From an uncultured Eubacteriales bacterium (GTDB taxonomy: Bacteria > Bacillota > Clostridia > Oscillospirales > Acutalibacteraceae), in contig CAKSDA010000095.1 of assembly GCA_934444895.1 (NCBI GenBank), forward strand, positions 1 to 5,857: DNA of 5,857 nucleotides, given 5' to 3'. Below are positions 1 to 4,742 of this stretch, piece after piece. The position numbers were made by a program, and so were the translations under genes. Position 1 is the first letter of the stretch. Each line of letters begins with the position of its first letter. The notes beneath the pieces were generated by a model. That model was not told the origin of the DNA. It worked only from the letters and a program-made list of their open reading frames with translations, and did no database searches.

Positions 1-12
1 AAGGCGTTTTTT

Positions 13-35
13 AGTGAAGAGTGAATAGTGAATAG
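13..35. repeat. Short heptamer tandem repeat
   Basis: Three consecutive 7-base units of AGTGAA followed by G or T (13-19, 20-26, 27-33) are followed by a partial AG. The repeat lies between the T run at 7-12 and the end of the tRNA operon. It is noncoding, and no function can be assigned from sequence. Similar GTGAATAG-rich strings are, from memory, common in intergenic DNA of Clostridia. Confidence 0.5.
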
Positions 36-37
36 GT

Positions 38-75
38 AAAAGTTAAAGTCCCAAAGACTTACGCCTTTGGGACTT

Positions 76-76
<1 letters not shown>
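38..76 (-). terminator. Rho-independent terminator of the tRNA operon
   Basis: A perfect 12-bp inverted repeat (45-56 with 65-76) encloses an 8-base loop. Read on the minus strand, the stem is followed by AACTTTTA, a modest U tract. The stem begins at the last base of the encoded CCA of tRNA-Cys (position 76), so the terminator directly abuts the mature 3' end. This is the expected end of the minus-strand tRNA transcript. The short T tract keeps confidence below certainty. Confidence 0.7.
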
Positions 77-150
<74 letters not shown>

Positions 151-167
151 GAATTTAGTTTTTTGTT

Positions 168-200
168 AAAAAAGACGCTTAAAAAAAGTATTTAAGCGTC
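168..200 (-). terminator. Terminator-like hairpin between tRNA-Gly and tRNA-Cys
   Basis: A perfect 10-bp inverted repeat (174-183 with 191-200) has a 7-base loop. Read on the minus strand it is followed by six T residues (173 down to 168). Hairpin plus T6 is the standard intrinsic terminator layout. It lies inside what otherwise looks like one tRNA operon, so it would act as a partial terminator, an attenuator or a processing structure. In the plus direction no T tract follows, so it is oriented with the tRNAs. The stem is only about 40% GC, so some readthrough is plausible. Confidence 0.65.
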
Positions 201-202
201 CT

Positions 203-278
203 TGGAGCGGATTACGAGGCTCGAACTCGCTACCTCCACCTTGGCAAGGTGGCGCTCTACCAGATGAGCTAAATCCGC
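203..278 (-). tRNA. tRNA-Gly (anticodon GCC)
   Basis: The minus strand gives a 76-nt tRNA including encoded CCA (203-205). The acceptor stem is GCGGATT/AATCCGC with discriminator U. The anticodon stem CCACC/GGTGG closes loop TTGCCAA, giving anticodon GCC. The D arm (AGCTC...GAGC) and T arm with GTTCGAGC are intact. It is the fourth gene of the cluster, and a terminator-like hairpin follows immediately downstream. Confidence 0.96.
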
Positions 279-285
279 GAATAAC

Positions 286-361
286 TGGTGCCTCCGGTCG
301 GAATCGAACCAACGACACAGGGATTTTCAGTCCCTTGCTCTACCGACTGAGCTACAGAGGC
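286..361 (-). tRNA. tRNA-Phe (anticodon GAA)
   Basis: A 76-nt minus-strand tRNA with encoded CCA (286-288) and discriminator A. The acceptor stem GCCTCTG/CGGAGGC contains one U-G pair. The anticodon stem AGGGA/TCCCT closes loop CTGAAAA, giving anticodon GAA. The D and T arms are canonical. It is the third gene of the cluster and lies 5 nt downstream of tRNA-Asp, so it must be cut from a common precursor. Confidence 0.96.
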
Positions 362-366
362 ATATG

Positions 367-443
367 TGGCGACCTGGATGGGGTTCGAACCCACGACCTC
401 TAGCGTGACAGGCTAGCGTTCTAACCAACTGAACTACCAGGCC
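367..443 (-). tRNA. tRNA-Asp (anticodon GTC)
   Basis: A 77-nt minus-strand tRNA with encoded CCA (367-369). The acceptor stem GGCCTGG/CCAGGTC contains one G-U pair, and the discriminator is G, as usual for aspartate. The anticodon stem CTAGC/GCTAG closes loop CTGTCAC, giving anticodon GTC (GUC in RNA). The T arm carries GTTCGAAC. It is the second gene of the cluster, with only 6 nt between it and tRNA-Val. Confidence 0.96.
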
Positions 444-449
444 AAAAAG

Positions 450-525
450 TGGTGGGAACAATAGGGCTCGAACCTATGACCCTCTGCTTGTAAGGCAGAT
501 GCTCTCCCAGCTGAGCTATGCTCCC
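450..525 (-). tRNA. tRNA-Val (anticodon TAC)
   Basis: A 76-nt minus-strand tRNA with encoded CCA (450-452) and discriminator A. The acceptor stem GGGAGCA/TGTTCCC contains one G-U pair. The anticodon stem TCTGC/GCAGA closes loop CTTACAA, giving anticodon TAC (UAC in RNA). It is the first gene of the operon, about 45 nt downstream of the promoter -10 box at 571-576. Confidence 0.96.
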
Positions 526-570
526 ACGAAATACCGACTACGGATTATGTCTCTGTCGGCGACAGAAATT

Positions 571-599
571 ATATTACCACAACTCTATATATTTGTCAA
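571..599 (-). promoter_or_regulatory. Sigma-A promoter of the tRNA operon
   Basis: On the minus strand a perfect -35 box TTGACA (599-594) is separated by exactly 17 bp from a -10 box TAATAT (576-571). Transcription would start near 564, giving a leader of about 40 nt before tRNA-Val. The leader begins with a small inverted repeat, CTGTC-GGC-GACAG (553-565). A near-consensus promoter fits the high, constitutive demand for tRNA. Confidence 0.88.
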
Positions 600-729
600 T
601 ACAATTTTAAAATTTTTTTATTTTTTTATTATTTTATTTTTCACTTTTTGTTTTTTGAAGCAATATCTGCAAATTATATTTTTAAGACCCCCGGAAAAAT
701 ACTGATTTGAAATTTTCCGCTTTCATATG
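600..729. other. T-rich intergenic spacer without a gene
   Basis: This spacer lies between two divergent transcription units, the tRNA operon leftward and the regulator gene rightward. Positions 601-660 are almost entirely A and T with long T runs on the plus strand. A 7-bp inverted repeat CGGAAAA/TTTTCCG (692-698 with 713-719) has a 14-base loop and no T tract, so I do not call it a terminator. No open frame here has a ribosome binding site. Confidence 0.6.
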
Positions 730-759
730 TTGACTTTTTAGGCTATAATATGATATAAT
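730..759 (+). promoter_or_regulatory. Promoter of the Crp/Fnr-family regulator
   Basis: A -35 box TTGACT (730-735) and a perfect -10 box TATAAT (754-759) are spaced 18 bp apart. Transcription should start near 766, leaving a leader of about 37 nt before the ATG at 803. An inverted repeat begins at once downstream (767-782), placed where a bound protein would block initiation or early elongation. Confidence 0.8.
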
Positions 760-766
760 GCAAACA

Positions 767-782
767 TGTTCCAAATGGTACA
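767..782. promoter_or_regulatory. Candidate operator at the regulator's transcription start
   Basis: The 16-base imperfect palindrome TGTTCCAAATGGTACA has half-sites TGTTCC and TGTACC (on the opposite strand) with four bases between them. That is the size and symmetry expected for a Crp/Fnr dimer, whose family sites are typically two 5- to 6-base half-sites with a 4- to 6-base centre. Its position just after the predicted start suggests negative autoregulation. The assignment is inferred from position and symmetry only. Confidence 0.45.
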
Positions 783-802
783 GTTTTAGGCGGTGTTTTT
801 AA

Positions 803-1447
803 ATGAACAAAATTCACTATGCTGTTTTTTCCGATATGTTTTTGTGGAAAGGATTGAATGAGGAAGAAATTTCCGAAATATATAATATGTTGCCGCAAGA
901 GGTAATTATAAAAAGGGGCAATATTTTATACAGTGAAAAACATTTTGAACGCGCGCTTGCTCTTATACTGAGTGGAAATGTAATTGTAACAATGGGAGAA
1001 AAAAGTGAAAAGCCCACGCTTATGAGGAAAATGCAAAGCGGCGATGTTTTTGGAGCAGCTTCAATTTTTTGCAATGCCGAAAGCTATGTAAGCGTTATTT
1101 CCGCTAAAACCGATGTAAGCGTTATCTTTATACCTGAGGATACTCTTAAAAAAATTTTCACTCTGTTTCCGGCGGTCTCACTGAATTATATTTCCTTTTT
1201 AAGCAGCAGAATTCGGTTTTTGAATCAGCGAATTTCATCCTTTGCCGGCAAATCGGTAAAGGAGAGGGTATTCAGCTATATTTCCGCCATGGCTCAGACG
1301 GACTATGAAGTACAAATAAAGAAAATAAGCGAAATGGCGAGGGCGCTTTCCATAGGCAGAACCAGTCTTTACAGGGCGCTGGATGAGCTTAAGGCGGACG
1401 GCAGAATAATTGAAAAAAACGGAAAATATTTTGTTGTTATTGAATAG
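803..1447 (+). CDS. Crp/Fnr-family transcriptional regulator
   Basis: A 214-residue protein with the standard Crp/Fnr layout. The N-terminal cyclic-nucleotide-like beta roll covers about residues 14-115, with LSGNVIV at 56-62 and GDVFGAASIF at 80-89. A long dimerisation helix spans about 123-147, and a C-terminal winged helix-turn-helix spans about 151-213, with recognition helix GRTSLYRALDEL at 185-196. The glutamate and arginine-serine of the cAMP phosphate-binding cassette are absent (FGAAS instead of FGE; ESYVSV where PRSA is expected), so cAMP binding is unlikely. There is no N-terminal cysteine cluster as in Fnr (the only Cys is C90), which argues against an iron-sulfur oxygen sensor. 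The start is supported by AGGCGGTG at 788-795, 7 nt upstream. It likely regulates itself and the ABC importer downstream. The family is certain; the effector is unknown. HcpR- or CooA-like heme sensing is possible but unsupported. Confidence 0.93.
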   Translation: MNKIHYAVFSDMFLWKGLNEEEISEIYNMLPQEVIIKRGNILYSEKHFERALALILSGNVIVTMGEKSEKPTLMRKMQSGDVFGAASIFCNAESYVSVISAKTDVSVIFIPEDTLKKIFTLFPAVSLNYISFLSSRIRFLNQRISSFAGKSVKERVFSYISAMAQTDYEVQIKKISEMARALSIGRTSLYRALDELKADGRIIEKNGKYFVVIE

Positions 1448-1449
1448 TG

Positions 1450-1478
1450 TTAATTTGACCTAGTGAGGGTCATATAAA
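1450..1478 (+). promoter_or_regulatory. Candidate regulated promoter of the ABC importer operon
   Basis: A perfect inverted repeat TGACC-N7-GGTCA (1456-1460 with 1468-1472) lies just after the regulator stop codon. A TATAAA -10-like box follows at 1473-1478, and a weak -35-like TTAATT lies 17 bp before it (1450-1455), so the palindrome fills the spacer exactly. A second weak repeat, GTGAG/CTCAC (1463-1467 with 1481-1485), overlaps it. A poor -35 box with a dyad suggests regulated transcription. The site differs in spacing from the one at 767-782, so binding by the same protein is only an inference. Confidence 0.4.
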
Positions 1479-1508
1479 AACTCACAATAAATTTTAGGAG
1501 ACAGAAAA

Positions 1509-2480
1509 ATGAAAAAAATAATCAGCGTTTTTGTTTGCGCGGTCATGCTTTTAACAATGTTTACCGGCTGTGCAAATAATGCAGAAAAAACAGATGTTAA
1601 TGTAATTGCAATAAGCGGTCCTACCGGTATCGGCATGGCAAATCTTATGAAGGAAAATGCCGATAAAAAGGCAGCAAACAATTATAATTTCTCTGTGGTG
1701 ACCTCACCTGAGAGTATTGTTGCAAAGATTTCTAACGGCGAATGTGATATTGCCGCGGTTCCTACAAATCTTGCATCGGTTTTATACAATAAGCTTAAAG
1801 GCGGAGTTAAGGTGCTTGCCGTTAACACCCTCGGCGTTTTATATATTTTGGAAAACGGCAACTCAATAAAAAGCATTGCTGACCTTAAAGGTAAAGAGAT
1901 ATATTCAACAGGACAGGGCGCAAACCCCGAATATGTATTAAATTATACCCTGAGCAAAAACGGCATAGATCCTAAAAAAGATCTTAAGGTTAATTATCTC
2001 ACCGAAAATCAGGAACTTGCCACAAAAATGATCTCCGGTAAGGTTTCTGTAGCTCTTGTGCCGCAGCCAATTGCCACAACAATCATGCTTAAAAACACCA
2101 ATGTTCGCTCTGCTATTGATATGACAGCCGAATGGAAGTCGGTATCAAACGGAAACAATCTTATGATGGGATGCGTTATAGTAAGAAGCGATTTTGCAAA
2201 GGATAACAAAAAAGCCGTAAACACATTCCTTAAGGAATACAAAAAGTCAATTGAAAACACTACAAAGGATATTGATTTAACTGCCGCAAACTGTGAAGAG
2301 TTTAAGGTTCTTGCTTCTGCCGCTATCGCCAAAAAGGCCATTCCTTCCTGCAATATAGTATATATTGACGGTGAAAACATGAAAAAGGAACTCAGTGAGT
2401 ACTTGAATGTATTATTCGAAGCGGATAAAACATCTGTGGGAGGAAAACTGCCCGATGATGATTTCTACTATAAAAAATAA
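1509..2480 (+). CDS. ABC importer substrate-binding lipoprotein (NMT1/SsuA/MqnA-like fold)
   Basis: A 323-residue exported protein. A lipoprotein signal peptide (KK at 2-3, hydrophobic core 4-18, lipobox FTGC) gives the lipidated Cys21 that anchors it to the outer face of the membrane. The body resembles type II periplasmic binding proteins of the nitrate/sulfonate/thiamine-precursor group. It has SGPTGIGMANL (36-46) near the first strand, GECDIAAVPTNLA (77-89) that helps line the cleft, and ADLKGKEIYSTGQGANPEYVL (split around 124-144), typical of the hinge region. It should capture a small solute and deliver it to the permease encoded next. AGGAG at 1496-1500, 8 nt before the ATG, supports the start. 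The last 26 nt overlap the permease gene. The solute cannot be deduced; aromatic, sulfonate or pyrimidine-type compounds are all known for the fold. Confidence 0.88.
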   Translation: MKKIISVFVCAVMLLTMFTGCANNAEKTDVNVIAISGPTGIGMANLMKENADKKAANNYNFSVVTSPESIVAKISNGECDIAAVPTNLASVLYNKLKGGVKVLAVNTLGVLYILENGNSIKSIADLKGKEIYSTGQGANPEYVLNYTLSKNGIDPKKDLKVNYLTENQELATKMISGKVSVALVPQPIATTIMLKNTNVRSAIDMTAEWKSVSNGNNLMMGCVIVRSDFAKDNKKAVNTFLKEYKKSIENTTKDIDLTAANCEEFKVLASAAIAKKAIPSCNIVYIDGENMKKELSEYLNVLFEADKTSVGGKLPDDDFYYKK

Positions 2481-3216
2481 TAAGTATATTAAAGGCTTTT
2501 TAACTGCCGTTTTCTGGCTTGCCGTATGGCAGTTTTTAAGCCTTGCGATAGACAATGAAATATTGCTGCCGTCGGTTTTTAAAACAGCGGCGGCATTATT
2601 TAAAATGGTACAACAAAGCGAATTCTGGCTTGACTGTATGAGCAGTATGCTCAGAATAGTAACAGGCTTTTTATTTGGGGTTGTTTTAGGGATTGTCTTA
2701 GCCGTTGCAACTTCATTTGTACCGGTAATAAATACGCTTGTCTCGCCGATTATCAAGATAATACGAGCGGTTCCGGTAGCGTCTTTTATAATTCTTGCAC
2801 TTGCCTGGTTCAGTACAACCGTGCTTCCGATTTTCATTTCCCTTTTAATGGTTATGCCTTTGGTCTGGTCTGCAACATCCGACGCAATACAGTCGGTTGA
2901 TAAAAAAATAATAGAAATGTCCGAACTGTTCAGATTCGGTATTGCGGATAAAATATTTAAAATATACATGCCGTTTTGCTTTTCAAAGGTTGCGTCATCC
3001 TCTTTAACCGCACTGGGTTTTGCATGGAAATCTTCGGTTGCTGCCGAGGTAATATGCCGCCCCGTCCATTCTCTGGGCGGAAGTATGTATACTTCAAAGC
3101 TATATCTTGAAATGAACGAGTGCTTTGCAATAACCTTTACAATAGTTGTTTTGAGTCTTGTGCTTGAGCGCGTAATAAGAACGCTTATTAGGAAAGTAGG
3201 AAGGTATGACATATGA
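2455..3216 (+). CDS. ABC importer permease (SsuC/TauC type)
   Basis: A 253-residue integral membrane protein of the binding-protein-dependent permease family. Hydrophobic segments are visible at about residues 13-31, 66-89, 108-120, 123-140, 178-200 and 223-243. The cytoplasmic EAA-type coupling loop is at 154-173 (EMSELFRFG followed by IFKIYMP, with the conserved Gly162 and Pro173), which docks onto the ATPase. I chose the ATG at 2455 rather than the earlier in-frame ATG at 2407. GGGAGG lies at 2438-2443, and the protein then begins MMISTIKN with the usual short N-terminus and family-typical length. The spacing of 11 nt is a little long. The start lies inside the binding-protein gene, and the stop overlaps the ATPase start by 4 nt (ATGA), so the three genes are probably translationally coupled. 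Confidence 0.9.
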   Translation: MMISTIKNNKYIKGFLTAVFWLAVWQFLSLAIDNEILLPSVFKTAAALFKMVQQSEFWLDCMSSMLRIVTGFLFGVVLGIVLAVATSFVPVINTLVSPIIKIIRAVPVASFIILALAWFSTTVLPIFISLLMVMPLVWSATSDAIQSVDKKIIEMSELFRFGIADKIFKIYMPFCFSKVASSSLTALGFAWKSSVAAEVICRPVHSLGGSMYTSKLYLEMNECFAITFTIVVLSLVLERVIRTLIRKVGRYDI

Positions 3217-3794
3217 TCAATATTGAAAATCTCAGCTTTTCTTATAATGAAGTTCCGGTACTTTCAAATTTTTCAGCTCATGTTAAAGGCGGAGTAACAG
3301 CTGTTTCAGCTCCGTCAGGTGCCGGTAAAACCACCCTTTTGCGGCTTATATGCGGTCTTGAAACCCCTTTAAAAGGTAAAATAACTTTTAATCTGCTTAA
3401 AAATTCAGGCAGGCAGCCGAGGTTTTCGGCAGTATTTCAAGAAGATCGACTTATAGAAAGCCTCTCGGTTGTTTCAAACATTTTGCCGGTTACAAACAAA
3501 GGCGCGGAACATATACAAAACATACTTAAAAGACTTGAACTCAGTGATTATGCCAATACTGCCGTAAAAAATTTAAGCGGTGGTCAAAAGCGGCGTGTTG
3601 CCGTTGCAAGGGCTATAGCTTGTGATTATGATATAATGTTGCTCGATGAGCCGCTTAACGGGCTAGACGCAGATTTAAAATACAGGACAGTAAAAACTAT
3701 TCTGGATTATAATAAGGGCCGCCCTGTGGTGCTGGTTACGCATATTGAGGACGATATGAAACTCTTTGGCGTTACGGATATAATAAGTTTTTGA
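3213..3794 (+). CDS. ABC importer ATPase subunit, short form (SsuB/TauB-like)
   Basis: A 193-residue nucleotide-binding subunit that should power the importer. All core motifs are present in order. They are Walker A APSGAGKT (33-40, Lys39), the Q-loop Gln76 in VFQEDRL, the signature LSGGQ (121-125), Walker B IMLLDE (141-146) with catalytic Glu146, D-loop NGLDA (149-153), and the switch His177 in VTH. Two things are odd. The first Walker A glycine is replaced by Ala33, and the protein ends only 16 residues after the switch histidine, whereas relatives are usually about 240-260 residues. The core seems complete, so it is probably active. AGGAAGG at 3198-3204 lies 8 nt before the start, which overlaps the permease stop. 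A strong hairpin follows the stop codon immediately. Confidence 0.92.
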   Translation: MINIENLSFSYNEVPVLSNFSAHVKGGVTAVSAPSGAGKTTLLRLICGLETPLKGKITFNLLKNSGRQPRFSAVFQEDRLIESLSVVSNILPVTNKGAEHIQNILKRLELSDYANTAVKNLSGGQKRRVAVARAIACDYDIMLLDEPLNGLDADLKYRTVKTILDYNKGRPVVLVTHIEDDMKLFGVTDIISF

Positions 3795-3831
3795 AAATCA
3801 GGCGATGCCAAGAGCGGCGTCGCCTGATTTT
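3794..3831 (+). terminator. Rho-independent terminator of the ABC importer operon
   Basis: A 16-bp hairpin pairs 3794-3809 with 3816-3831, with one G-U pair (3806-3819) and a 6-base loop AAGAGC. It starts at the last base of the ATPase stop codon. The core is GC-rich, and the 3' arm ends in TTTT followed by AAGTT. The U tract is short but the stem is long, and the location between two transcription units fits termination. Read leftward it would also be followed by TTTTC, so limited bidirectional action is possible. Confidence 0.82.
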
Positions 3832-3883
3832 AAGTTACATCGCAGAAAAACAGATTGGTTTTTAATTTTTACTTTCTTGCCAA

Positions 3884-3895
3884 AACAAATTTGTT
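3884..3895. promoter_or_regulatory. 12-bp perfect palindrome upstream of the scaffold operon
   Basis: AACAAATTTGTT reads the same on both strands and is centred about 60 bp upstream of the -35 box at 3949. TGTTCC (3892-3897), the same half-site as in the regulator operator at 767-782, overlaps it and is followed after 7 bases by GGTA (3905-3908). The rest of the 3832-3948 spacer is AT-rich and holds one weak hairpin (AAAAAC 3846-3851 with GTTTTT 3858-3863) and no gene. A regulatory role is a guess from symmetry and location. Confidence 0.25.
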
Positions 3896-3948
3896 CCTAT
3901 TCAAGGTAAAAAACATATAAAAAAACGCATAATATTAATTATTTCCTC

Positions 3949-3977
3949 TTGCCTTTTTTGCCTTAAGAAATTATAAT
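3949..3977 (+). promoter_or_regulatory. Promoter of the scaffold/GGGtGRT operon
   Basis: A -35 box TTGCCT (3949-3954) is separated by 17 bp from a perfect -10 box TATAAT (3972-3977). The predicted start near 3984 leaves an AT-rich leader of about 52 nt before the ATG at 4036. The terminator at 3794-3831 upstream supports an independent transcription unit. An alternative weaker pair (TTGTAA near 3985 with downstream T/A-rich boxes) is less convincing. Confidence 0.65.
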
Positions 3978-4035
3978 ATATATGTTGTAAACAGTATTAT
4001 TTTATACTTTTATACAATTTGAAAGGAGTACATAT

Positions 4036-4728
4036 ATGATTATCTCAAAAGAAGTAGAAAACATGTGTCCTCTTGCCAAGGGCGCGTATCATGGTCCGGC
4101 TCCTATACCGGAAGAGGGAAAATGGGTCCAGGCAAAAGAAATTAAGGATATTTCAGGACTTACTCACGGTATCGGCTGGTGTGCACCTCAGCAGGGCGCT
4201 TGCAAGCTCACCCTTAATGTTAAAAACGGAGTTATAGAAGAGGCATTGGTAGAAACTATCGGATGTTCCGGAATGACTCATTCCGCTGCTATGGCTTCTG
4301 AAATACTTGTTGGCAAAACAATTCTTGAAGCACTTAACACTGACCTTGTTTGTGACGCTATAAACACAGCAATGCGCGAACTGTTTCTTCAAATTGTATA
4401 CGGCCGCACACAGACAGCTTTTTCGGAAGACGGTCTGCCGATCGGTGCCGGTCTTGAAGACCTCGGAAAGGGGCTTCGCTCACAGTGCGGTACAACATAC
4501 GCAACAAAGGTTAAAGGTCCGCGCTATCTTGAACTCGCAGAGGGATATATTACAAAGGTTGCCGTTGATGAGGACGATACCATTATCGGTTATAAATTCG
4601 TACATCTCGGAAAGATGATGGAAATGATCCGCAAAGGCATGGACGCTAATGAGGCTCTTGAGAAAGCCAGCGGACAGTACGGCCGTGTTGATGATGCTGT
4701 TAAGCTTATCGACCCGCGCGTAGAATAA
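4036..4728 (+). CDS. NifU/IscU-like iron-sulfur cluster scaffold homologue with C-terminal extension
   Basis: A 230-residue soluble protein. Residues about 45-125 resemble the NifU N-terminal/IscU scaffold domain, which holds a nascent iron-sulfur cluster on three cysteines. Visible landmarks are GWCAPQQGACKLTLNV (47-62), ETIGCSGMTHSAA (73-85, like FGCGSA of IscU), GKTILEAL (93-100) and LVCDAINTAMREL (104-116). Candidate ligands are C49 or C56, C77 and C106; C11 and C151 are additional. The CGD motif of IscU, with its conserved aspartate, is not evident. At 230 residues the protein is much longer than IscU (about 128). The extra part (about 126-230) includes GLEDLGKGLRSQCGTTY and has no function I recognise. 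AAAGGAG at 4022-4028, 7 nt upstream, fixes the start. The gene lies 14 nt before the GGGtGRT gene. No cysteine desulfurase gene is in the window, so a role in general cluster assembly is unproven. Confidence 0.88.
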   Translation: MIISKEVENMCPLAKGAYHGPAPIPEEGKWVQAKEIKDISGLTHGIGWCAPQQGACKLTLNVKNGVIEEALVETIGCSGMTHSAAMASEILVGKTILEALNTDLVCDAINTAMRELFLQIVYGRTQTAFSEDGLPIGAGLEDLGKGLRSQCGTTYATKVKGPRYLELAEGYITKVAVDEDDTIIGYKFVHLGKMMEMIRKGMDANEALEKASGQYGRVDDAVKLIDPRVE

Positions 4729-4742
4729 GGGAGGGTATGAAT

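Noticed and set aside
1..12. AAGGCG followed by a T6 run at the left edge, like the end of a terminator arm
   Set aside because: The other arm would lie outside the window. AAGGCGT (1-7) also matches the reverse complement of 61-67, but a 53-base loop makes that pairing unlikely to matter.
499..705. Plus-strand open frame of 68 codons
   Set aside because: It overlaps tRNA-Val and the tRNA promoter, has no ribosome binding site, and its composition (long Phe/Ile runs) comes from the T-rich spacer.
692..719. Inverted repeat CGGAAAA/TTTTCCG in the spacer before the regulator
   Set aside because: It has a 7-bp stem with a 14-base loop, no T tract on either side, and no gene ending nearby, so there is no support for a terminator or riboswitch.
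803..1447. Assignment of the regulator as Fnr, Crp or HcpR
   Set aside because: The cAMP-contact residues and Fnr cysteines are missing, and no hydroxylamine reductase gene or other diagnostic neighbour is present, so only the broad family is supported.
2407..2454. Earlier in-frame ATG for the permease at 2407
   Set aside because: It would add a polar 16-residue extension lying deep in the binding-protein gene. The GGGAGG at 2438-2443 fits the ATG at 2455 instead.
2412..3212. Minus-strand open frame of 266 codons opposite the permease
   Set aside because: It mirrors the permease gene almost exactly. The plus-strand protein has a clear family fold and EAA motif, while the reverse product has no recognisable motif and no supporting promoter or operon context.
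4737..4742. First ATG of the GGGtGRT gene at 4737
   Set aside because: It is only 2 nt from the GGAGG ribosome binding site. The ATG at 4743 has normal 8-nt spacing and gives the MALFESYERR start that I recall for the family.
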